DNA of 64,000 nucleotides, from contig JAICDD010000001.1 of the NCBI GenBank assembly GCA_020063625.1, forward strand, positions 62,001-126,000. Direction: 5' to 3'. The notes below the pieces were generated by a model that saw only the letters and a program-made list of their open reading frames with translations, searched no databases and was not told the origin of the DNA. The translations under genes and the position numbers were made by a program. The stretch's first letter is position 1. The number at the start of each line of letters is the position of its first letter. Below, in pieces: positions 54,761 through 63,294 of the stretch. Source of the DNA: Fusobacteriales bacterium (lineage in GTDB: Bacteria; Fusobacteriota; Fusobacteriia; Fusobacteriales; Fusobacteriaceae).

Positions 54761-55209
54761 ATCTTATTCTCCTTTTTTATAAATAAAAAGCTCTCCATAA
54801 TTTGATTTATTATAAAAAAAAGTATAATCCCAACACCTACATTTTCTATATACTTTATTTCAAAAAACATTAATAAATTTTCTCTCAAAAATCCTAAAAA
54901 TAGTATCATTAATATATTTTTCAATACATTTTTTTCTGAAAATTTAAAACTATATAATAAAGATAATAAAGATATCATTAATAAGTTTTTATCTATAGAA
55001 AAAGTATAAGTTGAAGAAACTAGTTCAATTACTACACAAATAAAAATACTTAATATCAGTTTAATTTTATGTTCATCTTTAAAAATTTTAGTTAAAATTA
55101 TATTAAAAATATATAATATCAAAAAACTAAAAACTGAATCTAAGCTCGTTCCTAAATTTATACTTCCTATTATTACTAACATAACTGCATATTCTGAAAA
55201 TATTTGCAT
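54757..55209 (-). CDS. RnfE-like membrane protein, divergent
   Basis: SFKFSEKNVLKNILMILFLGFLREN fits RnfE ..AFA.KN..LGAIREIL; conserved Cys absent. Confidence 0.5.
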   Translation of the reverse strand: MQIFSEYAVMLVIIGSINLGTSLDSVFSFLILYIFNIILTKIFKDEHKIKLILSIFICVVIELVSSTYTFSIDKNLLMISLLSLLYSFKFSEKNVLKNILMILFLGFLRENLLMFFEIKYIENVGVGIILFFIINQIMESFLFIKKENKI

Positions 55210-55218
55210 TTAAACCAC

Positions 55219-56547
55219 CTATTCAATATATTTAGTTGCTCCTGCATTTTCTATATCTTTTTTTAAGTCTTTTCTATACATATATGTATATTTTTCAAAG
55301 TCCTTTAAAATTTTTAATAAAACCTTATCAACTGTTACTTTTTCTTTATTTTTTAAGATACGTAAAAATAATTTATTTTTATCTGCCATTTTATACTCAT
55401 TTAATAATTCATTTTTATTTTTATCTTGAATCAGTACATTATATATTTTTTTATATAATGATATTCCTACTAATAACTCTTTATCTTTAAACTTAATTTT
55501 TGTAATATAACCTATCTTATCCCCAAAAATATCTTTTACACTGTAATAAATAACTTCTCCCTCTATTATATCTTGTTTATCTACATACACTGTAGTTTCA
55601 AATATTTTATTTAAATCACTAGATGTTACTTTTGAAAAAATAGGGATTGAAATCATTAAAAATAGTATTAATATTTTTGCAACTTTTTTATAATTTATCT
55701 TTTCTCCAAAGCTTATCGGAATACTATTTTCTTCAAAAAATGGAACTAATAAATTTGCAATTAAAATTGCTATAAATATCGAATCTATATTTTTTGTATA
55801 ATAAAACAGATAAAAATTTAAAAGTGCTATAAAAATAGAGTAATAAATTTTTCCTATTCGAGAATATGGTGAATAAACTGTATCAGACGCTAAATATACT
55901 AACGAAAATAAAAAAGGCCCATACATAATTATTAAATCTCCATCATATCCTTTTAATATAAACAAAACATATGTAAGAATTACTGCTACTAGTGGAATTC
56001 TTATTTTTATATCATCTTTAAGTTTTAAATAAAAAAGTGCTAGTATTAAAAATATTATACTAAAATTTTCTTTACCTAAAATTCCTAAAAATAGATCTTT
56101 TTTTAATTGAAAATTATCTATATTATACCTAAATATATCTAAATTTATTTTATTAAAATCTAAAATAAAAATAGAAAAAAATAGTTTTACTATAATTATA
56201 GGATTTAATATGTCTCCTAATAAAAAATCTAAAAAAGGAAGCATTATTCCACTTAGTAAATAATATTTTATATTTAAATTAGAAGGTAAAACTAGCATTA
56301 GTATAGTTACTTGATTTAATATTAAATTTATATTCAATATATCTTTTTTTATAATTTTTTTTATAAACAAACTAAATAAAAAATGCATTAACAACATCAA
56401 ACTATATGGATATAAAAATTTTTCTTTAAAGTAAAATAACTTTATTATAATAAAAGGAATTAATGTAATAAAAATATCTCCTAATATATTTCGGTATGTA
56501 TGTTTTGTTCTTATAAAAGGAGCTATTGATACTTTTAATTTATTCAT
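55219..56547 (-). CDS. RnfD-like membrane protein with RnfG-like C-terminal domain
   Basis: SPYSRIGKIYYSIFIALLNFYLFYY..IANLLVPFFE (RnfD); C-term IGYITKIKFKDKELLVGISLYKKIYNVLI...NAGATKYIE. Confidence 0.65.
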   Translation of the reverse strand: MNKLKVSIAPFIRTKHTYRNILGDIFITLIPFIIIKLFYFKEKFLYPYSLMLLMHFLFSLFIKKIIKKDILNINLILNQVTILMLVLPSNLNIKYYLLSGIMLPFLDFLLGDILNPIIIVKLFFSIFILDFNKINLDIFRYNIDNFQLKKDLFLGILGKENFSIIFLILALFYLKLKDDIKIRIPLVAVILTYVLFILKGYDGDLIIMYGPFLFSLVYLASDTVYSPYSRIGKIYYSIFIALLNFYLFYYTKNIDSIFIAILIANLLVPFFEENSIPISFGEKINYKKVAKILILFLMISIPIFSKVTSSDLNKIFETTVYVDKQDIIEGEVIYYSVKDIFGDKIGYITKIKFKDKELLVGISLYKKIYNVLIQDKNKNELLNEYKMADKNKLFLRILKNKEKVTVDKVLLKILKDFEKYTYMYRKDLKKDIENAGATKYIE

Positions 56548-57808
56548 CTACTTCCTCCAACTTCTTTTTTAAGTAATATATTTTTTCTCTAAGTGGTTGA
56601 TTTGTAGGGCATATATATTGACAATTTCCACAACTTATACATTTATTAAAATTATATTTTTTTATTTTTTCTGTTTCATTTAAAGATAAATCTAAAAATT
56701 TTAATGATGCTAAATTCATTGGACAAACATTTACACATTTTCCACAATTTATACATTTATACGGCTTTATTTTTTCTGTTTCATTTTCATTAAGTGCTAT
56801 TATAGCTTTTGTTCCTCTAAACACAGGTAGCTCTATATCAAAAATTGCTTCACCTTCCATTGCGCTATCTAATATTATCTGTCTACATTTATTGTTATAA
56901 TAAAAACAATATTCTAATATATCCTTTATTTTCATTCCCAGTGGGACTAATAAAACTGAAGGTTTTTCCACTCCTTTCCCATTTACAGTTATTATTTTTT
57001 CAATAAAAGGTTTATTCTCTATAACAGCATTATAAATATCTAAAATACTTAAAAAATTTAACATAAGTATTTTATGTTTTGTCAAATCTCTAGAATATTT
57101 CTTTTTAAATAGATATTTTATAATTAAATTTTCTTTTTGTAATGGATATAATTTAGGGACTCTTTTTATAATTATATTTTTATCTAAATGTGATTTTAAA
57201 AAATTTGAAAGTTCTTTATTATTTTCTATAATAATTAGAACATTCTCTAATTTAAATAATTTTAAAATAAAATCTATTATTTTTTTAAATTCTTCGATTT
57301 TTTCATAAATTATTGTATTAGTCATATTTAAATATGGTTCTGTTTCTAACCCATTTATAATAAAATACTTTATTTTATCATCTTTTAGCTCTTTAAATTT
57401 TTTATATATAGGTGTATACTTTTCATTAAAATCTATAAGTCCATAATCTTTTAAGATTTTTAAAAATTCTTTTTTTGTAAGTTTTTCATAATTTTTTCTA
57501 GATTTAAAAATAGCTTTATTATTTTTTTTATCAACTTTTATTTTTATAAATTTTATTTTTTTATCTTTTTTATAAAATTTTTCTACTATTTCAATAAAAA
57601 TACCTGATACACTTGAAAATATAGGAAAATTATTAATATCTTTTGCTATAACTTCTCCAATATGAATATAATCACCTTTTTGCTTATAAATACTATATTC
57701 CTCTTGAAAGTCTAGTGGAATAAGAACTTCTTCTACATCAAAAAAATGCTCTATTTCAATGTCATTCTTTTCTTTTTTTAAATAATGAAAATCTAAAAAA
57801 TTTCTCAT
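56540..57808 (-). CDS. RnfC-like protein with two 4Fe-4S motifs, flavin loop missing
   Basis: KCINCGKCVNVCPMNL, KCISCGNCQYICPTNQPL; YFIINGLETEPYL; ATG 57808 after aaaggtga. Confidence 0.75.
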   Translation of the reverse strand: MRNFLDFHYLKKEKNDIEIEHFFDVEEVLIPLDFQEEYSIYKQKGDYIHIGEVIAKDINNFPIFSSVSGIFIEIVEKFYKKDKKIKFIKIKVDKKNNKAIFKSRKNYEKLTKKEFLKILKDYGLIDFNEKYTPIYKKFKELKDDKIKYFIINGLETEPYLNMTNTIIYEKIEEFKKIIDFILKLFKLENVLIIIENNKELSNFLKSHLDKNIIIKRVPKLYPLQKENLIIKYLFKKKYSRDLTKHKILMLNFLSILDIYNAVIENKPFIEKIITVNGKGVEKPSVLLVPLGMKIKDILEYCFYYNNKCRQIILDSAMEGEAIFDIELPVFRGTKAIIALNENETEKIKPYKCINCGKCVNVCPMNLASLKFLDLSLNETEKIKKYNFNKCISCGNCQYICPTNQPLREKIYYLKKKLEEVDE

Positions 57809-57925
57809 AAAATCACCTTTATATTTGTATTCAAATAAATTATACCACAATGTTTTATTTTAAATAAATATATTTTTTGATATAATAAATTTAAAACTGT
57901 TTAATTTTTATAGAAAGGATTATTT

Positions 57926-58777
57926 ATGAAATACAATTTATTAGGCAACTCTGATTTAAAAGTTTCAAGAATAGGTTTTGGATGTTGGGCTACTTCAAAA
58001 CATGGTTGGAAAGATGTAAATTTAAATGATGCAATAAAAACATTAGAAACCTCTTTTGAATATGGTATAAATTTTTATGATACTGCTCCAATTTATGGTT
58101 TTGGAAAATCTGAAGAAATTTTAGGAAATACATTTAAAAGTATACGAAAAGATATTATAATTGCTACAAAATTTGGTTTACGTTGGAATGAATTTGGAAA
58201 AGTTACACATAACCTTTCTAGAGATAGTATAATGTATGAGATAGATGCTAGTTTAAAAAGACTTAAAACTGACTATATAGACCTTTATCAACTACATTGG
58301 CCTGATTATAAAACTGATATTATAGAAGTAATAGATACACTAAAAGATTTAAAATCTCAAAAAATTATACGACATATTGGTGTGTCGAATCTTGATATTA
58401 ATACTTTAGAAAAAATATCACCTTTTATTGTTTCTACTCAAAATAAATATAATTTATTAGAAAAAGATGTTGAAAAAGATATTTTACCTTTTTGCAAAGA
58501 AAAAAATATTGGGTTTATAGCTTACAGTCCATTAGCTCAAGGGTTGTTATCTGGAAAAATCGATAATACTTATAAATTTTCAAAAAATGATATTCGTAGA
58601 TTTAATCCTTTATTTAAAGATAAAGAGTTATTTAATAAAATTGAAAATATCGATAAACCTCTCATTAATAGTGCTCTAAAATTTCTTTTAGAAAAAAAAG
58701 AAGTTTCTTCTATTTTAATTAGTATGACAAAATTAAATCATTTAATAGAAAATATAAAAATAGCAGAAAGCATATAG
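57926..58777 (+). CDS. aldo/keto reductase
   Basis: MKYNLLGNSDLKVSRIGFGCWATSKHGW, FYDTAPIYGFGKSEEILG. Confidence 0.94.
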   Translation: MKYNLLGNSDLKVSRIGFGCWATSKHGWKDVNLNDAIKTLETSFEYGINFYDTAPIYGFGKSEEILGNTFKSIRKDIIIATKFGLRWNEFGKVTHNLSRDSIMYEIDASLKRLKTDYIDLYQLHWPDYKTDIIEVIDTLKDLKSQKIIRHIGVSNLDINTLEKISPFIVSTQNKYNLLEKDVEKDILPFCKEKNIGFIAYSPLAQGLLSGKIDNTYKFSKNDIRRFNPLFKDKELFNKIENIDKPLINSALKFLLEKKEVSSILISMTKLNHLIENIKIAESI

Positions 58778-58792
58778 CTCTCTGCTATTTTT
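58756..58792. terminator. bidirectional terminator overlapping the 3' end of the aldo/keto reductase gene
   Basis: aaaaatagcaga-..-tctgctattttt. Confidence 0.8.
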
Positions 58793-58870
58793 AGTGTATA
58801 AAGGGAACTACCATTTCTGGTAATTAAGAGTCAATCAAGCTCTAACTTGATTTGTGGAAAGGGATATTCC
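58756..58870 (-). ncRNA. candidate sRNA 1
   Basis: TTGACA-17-TATATT at 58877-58905; stem-loops uggaa-uauccc u-uucca, aucaag-cuugau, uacca-gaaa-uggua; terminator. Confidence 0.6.
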
Positions 58871-58876
58871 ATTAGT

Positions 58877-58905
58877 AATATATCATATCTCAATAAGTAT
58901 GTCAA
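58877..58905 (-). promoter_or_regulatory. promoter of candidate sRNA 1
   Basis: TTGACA-17-TATATT. Confidence 0.75.
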
Positions 58906-58961
58906 TATTTTTATTTAACTTTTTATTATAAGTCATCATTTTAAATGACTTAAATCTATAT

Positions 58962-59073
58962 TTAATTAACCGGCTAGGGGTTACTAGCCGGTTAATTAAA
59001 GGGATTTAAATTGCTTTAAGCAATTTTAGGGGTTAATCTAGGGTTATTCGATAGGAAAGGGATATCTTCCTAT
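58962..59073 (-). ncRNA. candidate sRNA 2 (3' end uncertain)
   Basis: TTGAAA-17-TATAAT at 59080-59108; ataggaa-gatatccct-ttcctat, aaattgctt-aagcaattt, 15-bp ttaattaaccggcta/tagccggttaattaa stem with gtaacccc loop. Confidence 0.6.
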
Positions 59074-59079
59074 GTTCTT

Positions 59080-59108
59080 ATTATAGAATATATTATAAAA
59101 AATTTCAA
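59080..59108 (-). promoter_or_regulatory. promoter of candidate sRNA 2
   Basis: TTGAAA-17-TATAAT. Confidence 0.75.
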
Positions 59109-59205
59109 CCTTTTTTTGAGAATTTTAATAAAAAAAATAATTGTCTTTCTAACAAAATATCTGGTATAATTTTATATATAATTATTAGTTTTAGGAGTTG
59201 CATAT

Positions 59206-61386
59206 ATGAATATTATAAGTTTTAGAGTTGCGATAATATATTTTATTTTTAGTTTTTTATGGGTGTTTTATTCAGATAAATTTATTTTAAACATAACTAC
59301 CGACCCTGTTATTCTTACACAAATACAAACTTATAAAGGTATTTCTTTTATTTTTATTAGTTCACTTTTAATATATTTATTAATTTATTTTGAATTAAAA
59401 GTCCGAAAAAAAATAACTAATGAAAAAATAAAAAACGAGTTATTAATGGAAAATATTATTAATAATAGCTCCTCTTTTATATTTGTAAAAAATTTAAACG
59501 GTGACTACATTTTAACAAATAAAATTTATAATGATATTTTAATTAATCACAAAGATTTTTTTAATGAAGATGTTTTAAATAAAATTCATTTAACTGATGA
59601 AGAGGCTAAAATAAAAAAAGAAAAAGTTTCTATAGAGATCTCTGTAAATAATCAAACTTTTTTAATTGAAAAATTTCCTATTTTTGATAACTCTGGAAGT
59701 TTTAAATATATTGGTGGTATTGGTACTGACATTACTACAATTAAGCAAAATCAATTAAATAACGAAGTAAAATCTCTTGTTTTTGAAAAATCCTCTGAAG
59801 GAATTATTATTTTTAATAAAAATGGTAAAATCTTAGAAACAAATAACGCTTTTAAAAATATTTTTTCATCTGATAATAAAATTAAAACTATTGATGATTT
59901 TAAAAAGTTTTTTAGCGATAAAAATGAATTTTTTTATTTAATAAATTCTAAAGAACCTCTTTCAAGAGAATTTTGGATGAAAAAAGATAGTAATAAACTT
60001 TTTTCTACTTGGATAAATTTTATGCCAATAGATAATAATACTTTTATTATGTTAATAGAAGATATTTCTCAAGATAAAATAGATGGATTAACTAATAAAG
60101 AAGTTAGTAATATTGACAAACTTACTGGCTTACCAAATAGATTTTTATTTAGAGATAGGCTTTCTCAGACTATTATAAATAGCAAACTAAATAATCTTAA
60201 ATTTGCTTTAATTTATTTAGATATAGATAATTTCAATTCAATCAACACTTACTATAATTTTTCTATAGGAGATAGACTTTTAAAAGAGATAAGTAATAGA
60301 ATTTTAGCTATTATAGAACCAAATTATACTTTTTCACGAATAAGTGGTGATGAATTTGGATTAATTATTCCTGGTTTTAAATCATTAACTGAATTAAATA
60401 ATTCCTTAGAAAAAATTCAAAATCTATTTAATAAAAATTTTTATATTAACAATCATGAAATAAATATCTCTATTAGTTTAGGAGTATCTATTTATCCAGA
60501 TAATGGGTTAACTATTGATACTTTAGAAAAAAATAGTATTTTTGCACTTAAACATGTAAAAAATAATGGTAAAAATAGTATTTATTATTTTAATGATATA
60601 TTAAATAAGCAAAATATTGAAAGAATTGAAATATCAAATCATCTAAAAAATGCATTAAAATTTAATGAATTAAAACTGTATTATCAACCACAAGTTGATA
60701 TATCTAGTGGTGAAATAATTGGGGTAGAATCTTTAATTCGATGGAAACATTCTACACGAGGATTTATTTCTCCAGCTATTTTTATACCAATTGCTGAAGA
60801 AAATGGTATGATTCATCAAATTGGAGAATGGGTTATTGATACTTCACTTAATAGTCTAAAAGAGTGGAATAATCTATTTAATAAAAAAATAGAAATTTCT
60901 ATAAATTTATCACCTCTTCAATTTAGTGGTGTTAATATTGTCGAATCAATTTATAAAAAAGCAAAAAAACTAAATTTAGATCCTGAATACATCACCTTTG
61001 AAATTACAGAAGGAATTCTTATTGAAGATGTAAATAAAGCTAATGACATAATAAATAATTTTAAAAAATATGGTTTTAAAATAGCACTTGATGATTTTGG
61101 TACTGGATATTCATCTCTAAACTATTTAAGACTTTTTAAAATTGATAAATTAAAAGTTGATAGAATATTTATTGCTGATTATCCAGAAAAAGATGAAGGG
61201 AAACTACTTGAATTAATTATTGATCTAGGAAAATATTTAAATTTTGAAATAATTGCTGAAGGTGTTGAAACTTCTGAACAATATGAATTTATTAAAGATA
61301 AAAAAGTTGATACTATTCAAGGATATTATTTTTATAAACCTATGCAAAAGTATAAAATAGAAGAATTATTAAAAAATAATTCATAA
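59206..61386 (+). CDS. membrane PAS-GGDEF-EAL cyclic-di-GMP protein
   Basis: DKLTGLPNRFLFRDRL, SRISGDEFGLI, GVESLIRWKH, ALDDFGTGYSSLNYL, AEGVET. Confidence 0.95.
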   Translation: MNIISFRVAIIYFIFSFLWVFYSDKFILNITTDPVILTQIQTYKGISFIFISSLLIYLLIYFELKVRKKITNEKIKNELLMENIINNSSSFIFVKNLNGDYILTNKIYNDILINHKDFFNEDVLNKIHLTDEEAKIKKEKVSIEISVNNQTFLIEKFPIFDNSGSFKYIGGIGTDITTIKQNQLNNEVKSLVFEKSSEGIIIFNKNGKILETNNAFKNIFSSDNKIKTIDDFKKFFSDKNEFFYLINSKEPLSREFWMKKDSNKLFSTWINFMPIDNNTFIMLIEDISQDKIDGLTNKEVSNIDKLTGLPNRFLFRDRLSQTIINSKLNNLKFALIYLDIDNFNSINTYYNFSIGDRLLKEISNRILAIIEPNYTFSRISGDEFGLIIPGFKSLTELNNSLEKIQNLFNKNFYINNHEINISISLGVSIYPDNGLTIDTLEKNSIFALKHVKNNGKNSIYYFNDILNKQNIERIEISNHLKNALKFNELKLYYQPQVDISSGEIIGVESLIRWKHSTRGFISPAIFIPIAEENGMIHQIGEWVIDTSLNSLKEWNNLFNKKIEISINLSPLQFSGVNIVESIYKKAKKLNLDPEYITFEITEGILIEDVNKANDIINNFKKYGFKIALDDFGTGYSSLNYLRLFKIDKLKVDRIFIADYPEKDEGKLLELIIDLGKYLNFEIIAEGVETSEQYEFIKDKKVDTIQGYYFYKPMQKYKIEELLKNNS

Positions 61387-61394
61387 AACTATTG

Positions 61395-61422
61395 AACGAG
61401 TTCTTAAGTTAGAGAACTCGTT
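61395..61422. terminator. conserved CGAGTTCTT-family hairpin, copy 3
   Basis: aacgagttct-taagttag-agaactcgtt + T run. Confidence 0.8.
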
Positions 61423-61546
61423 TTTAAATTATTTAATAAATAAAAAAGATTTTTTATTTTTTAACGTATAATATAGATATAATGATGTATTATTTTAATA
61501 AAAATTTTTATTTTATATTAGTATCAACTTAGAAAAAAGATTTCTA

Positions 61547-61590
61547 TTTTTTTATCAAAAAATAAGATTTTGTTTTTTTATCAAAAAATA
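61547..61590. repeat. two direct copies of TTTTTTTATCAAAAAATA, 26-bp period
   Basis: 61547-61564 and 61573-61590, just before the next gene's RBS. Confidence 0.85.
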
Positions 61591-61603
61591 TGAGGTGATT
61601 AAA

Positions 61604-62977
61604 ATGTTATTATTATCTATTTTATTTAATAGTTTAGCTGGACTTGGAGTATTTTTATATGGTATGAGAATTATGTCAAAAAGTATACAGCAAACATCAA
61701 ATAAAAAACTCAAAAATTTTATTTCAAAATCTACTAACAATCCATTTTTAGCATTAATTATAGGAATTATTATAACTCTTGTTACACAATCCTCCTCTAT
61801 AACTACTGTAATGGTTGTGGGTTTTGTTGATGCTACTTTAATGACTTTAAAACAAGCTATTGGTATTATTTTAGGAGCTAATATAGGAACTACTATTACT
61901 GGATGGATACTTGCTCTTAAAATAGGAAAATATGGATTTATTATTTTTGGTGTATTCGCACTAGTCTTTTTATTTAGTAAAAATTATAAATTAAAAAACA
62001 TTGCTAAAATATTTATGGCTTTTGGTTTAATTTTTATAGGACTTGAATATATGAAAGAAAGTATAATTCCCATTAAAAATAGTACAAATTTTATAAAATT
62101 ATTTCAATTATTTAATGCAAGTAATTATTTTGGAGTTATTCTTAGTATATTTTTAGGAGCTTTTTTAACTGCTATTTTACAAGCATCTGCAGCTACAATA
62201 GGAGTAACTATAGCTCTTGCATCTCAAAATCTTATCACACCATATACTGCTATTGCATTAGTTTTAGGTGAAAATATAGGGACTACTATTACTGCATATT
62301 TAGCTTCTTTAGGGGCTTCTAAAAATGCAAAATCTACTGCTTATTCTCATATTTTAATTAAAATAATTGGAGTTGCAGTTATTATTCCTTTATTTTATAT
62401 TTACTCTAATTTTATAAATTATATTTCACCATTTTCAAATGGAATTAAGTATATTCCACTTGCTCATACTATATTTAATGTTACTAATTCACTTATTTTT
62501 ATCCCTTTTATACCTAAATTTATATTATTATTAAATAAATTTATTAAAATTGATGAAAATGAAAAAAAATCTACTATTATTCAGAAAAAACTTTTTGAAT
62601 CACCATTTATAATTTTAGAAAAATCTAATATCCAACTAAAAAAAATGAATAAACTATTTTTAAACAGTCTTAATAATTATAATTTACTATTAAATAATAA
62701 AGACTTAAAACTATTAGATATTATTTTAAAAAATGAAAAAAAACTAGATACCCTTGAAGAAAAACAAAATATTTTGTTAACTTCATTTGTAAATTATAAT
62801 CCATATGATAATAGTATAATTGATATTCAATATTATTTAAGATTATCAAGTATTTTAGAATCTATGGGGGATTATATTGCAAGTCTTGGTAAAATAACTC
62901 AAAAAGCTTATAATAATAAAATAAATTTTTCTGAATCACAAATACATAAAATAAATTCTATTCATAAAAAAGTATAA
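61604..62977 (+). CDS. Na+/phosphate cotransporter (NptA/YjbB-like), PhoU-like tail cut by in-frame stop
   Basis: LFLYGMRIMSKSIQ, VTQSSSITTVMVVGFVDA, GANIGTTITGW; second ASAATIGVTIALA..GENIGTTITAYLAS repeat. Confidence 0.88.
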   Translation: MLLLSILFNSLAGLGVFLYGMRIMSKSIQQTSNKKLKNFISKSTNNPFLALIIGIIITLVTQSSSITTVMVVGFVDATLMTLKQAIGIILGANIGTTITGWILALKIGKYGFIIFGVFALVFLFSKNYKLKNIAKIFMAFGLIFIGLEYMKESIIPIKNSTNFIKLFQLFNASNYFGVILSIFLGAFLTAILQASAATIGVTIALASQNLITPYTAIALVLGENIGTTITAYLASLGASKNAKSTAYSHILIKIIGVAVIIPLFYIYSNFINYISPFSNGIKYIPLAHTIFNVTNSLIFIPFIPKFILLLNKFIKIDENEKKSTIIQKKLFESPFIILEKSNIQLKKMNKLFLNSLNNYNLLLNNKDLKLLDIILKNEKKLDTLEEKQNILLTSFVNYNPYDNSIIDIQYYLRLSSILESMGDYIASLGKITQKAYNNKINFSESQIHKINSIHKKV

Positions 62978-63202
62978 AAAGTAGCATTTAAAGTAGCTAT
63001 TTTATTTGAAAGTAATCAAAACAAAGAACTAATAATTGAATGTAAATATATAATCAATAAAAATAATAAAATATTAAATAATAATATTAAAATCTCTAAA
63101 AAAAATTCTGCTGATTTTATTTATTCTGAAATTTTGGCTAAATATCGTAGAATAAATAGACACCTTTTATATATTACAGAAATTTTAGAAAATTATAATT
63201 AA
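62978..63202 (+). pseudogene. in-frame continuation of the PhoU-like domain after TAA at 62975-62977
   Basis: KVAFKVAILFESNQNKELIIECKYIIN..FIYSEILAKYRRINRHLLYITEILENYN*. Confidence 0.7.
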
Positions 63203-63230
63203 AAAAGATTGAAAAATCCCCATAAAAAAT

Positions 63231-63263
63231 AAACGAGTTCTTAGTTTTTAAAGAACTCGTTTT
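63231..63263. terminator. conserved CGAGTTCTT-family hairpin, copy 4
   Basis: aaacgagttctt-agttttta-aagaactcgttt + T run. Confidence 0.85.
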
Positions 63264-63294
63264 TGATTATTTTTTTAATCTCTCAGATTTTATA

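Noticed and set aside
58962-58999. Strong 15-bp palindrome as a plain rho-independent terminator
   Set aside because: No T run on either side; better explained as part of candidate sRNA 2, though its 3' end is unresolved
58800-59060. + strand riboswitch for the GGDEF/EAL gene
   Set aside because: The + strand gene has its own promoter-like TTGTCT-18-TATAAT near 59142-59171, downstream of this region, whereas the minus strand carries two near-consensus promoters
59206-61386. Inactive c-di-GMP enzyme because motifs read SGDEF and ESL
   Set aside because: SGDEF and small EAL variants occur in active enzymes, and other catalytic motifs (NLS, DDFGTGYSS, AEGVET) are intact
61555-61740. - strand 61 aa ORF
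   Set aside because: Antisense to the start of the Na/Pi symporter and its repeat-containing leader
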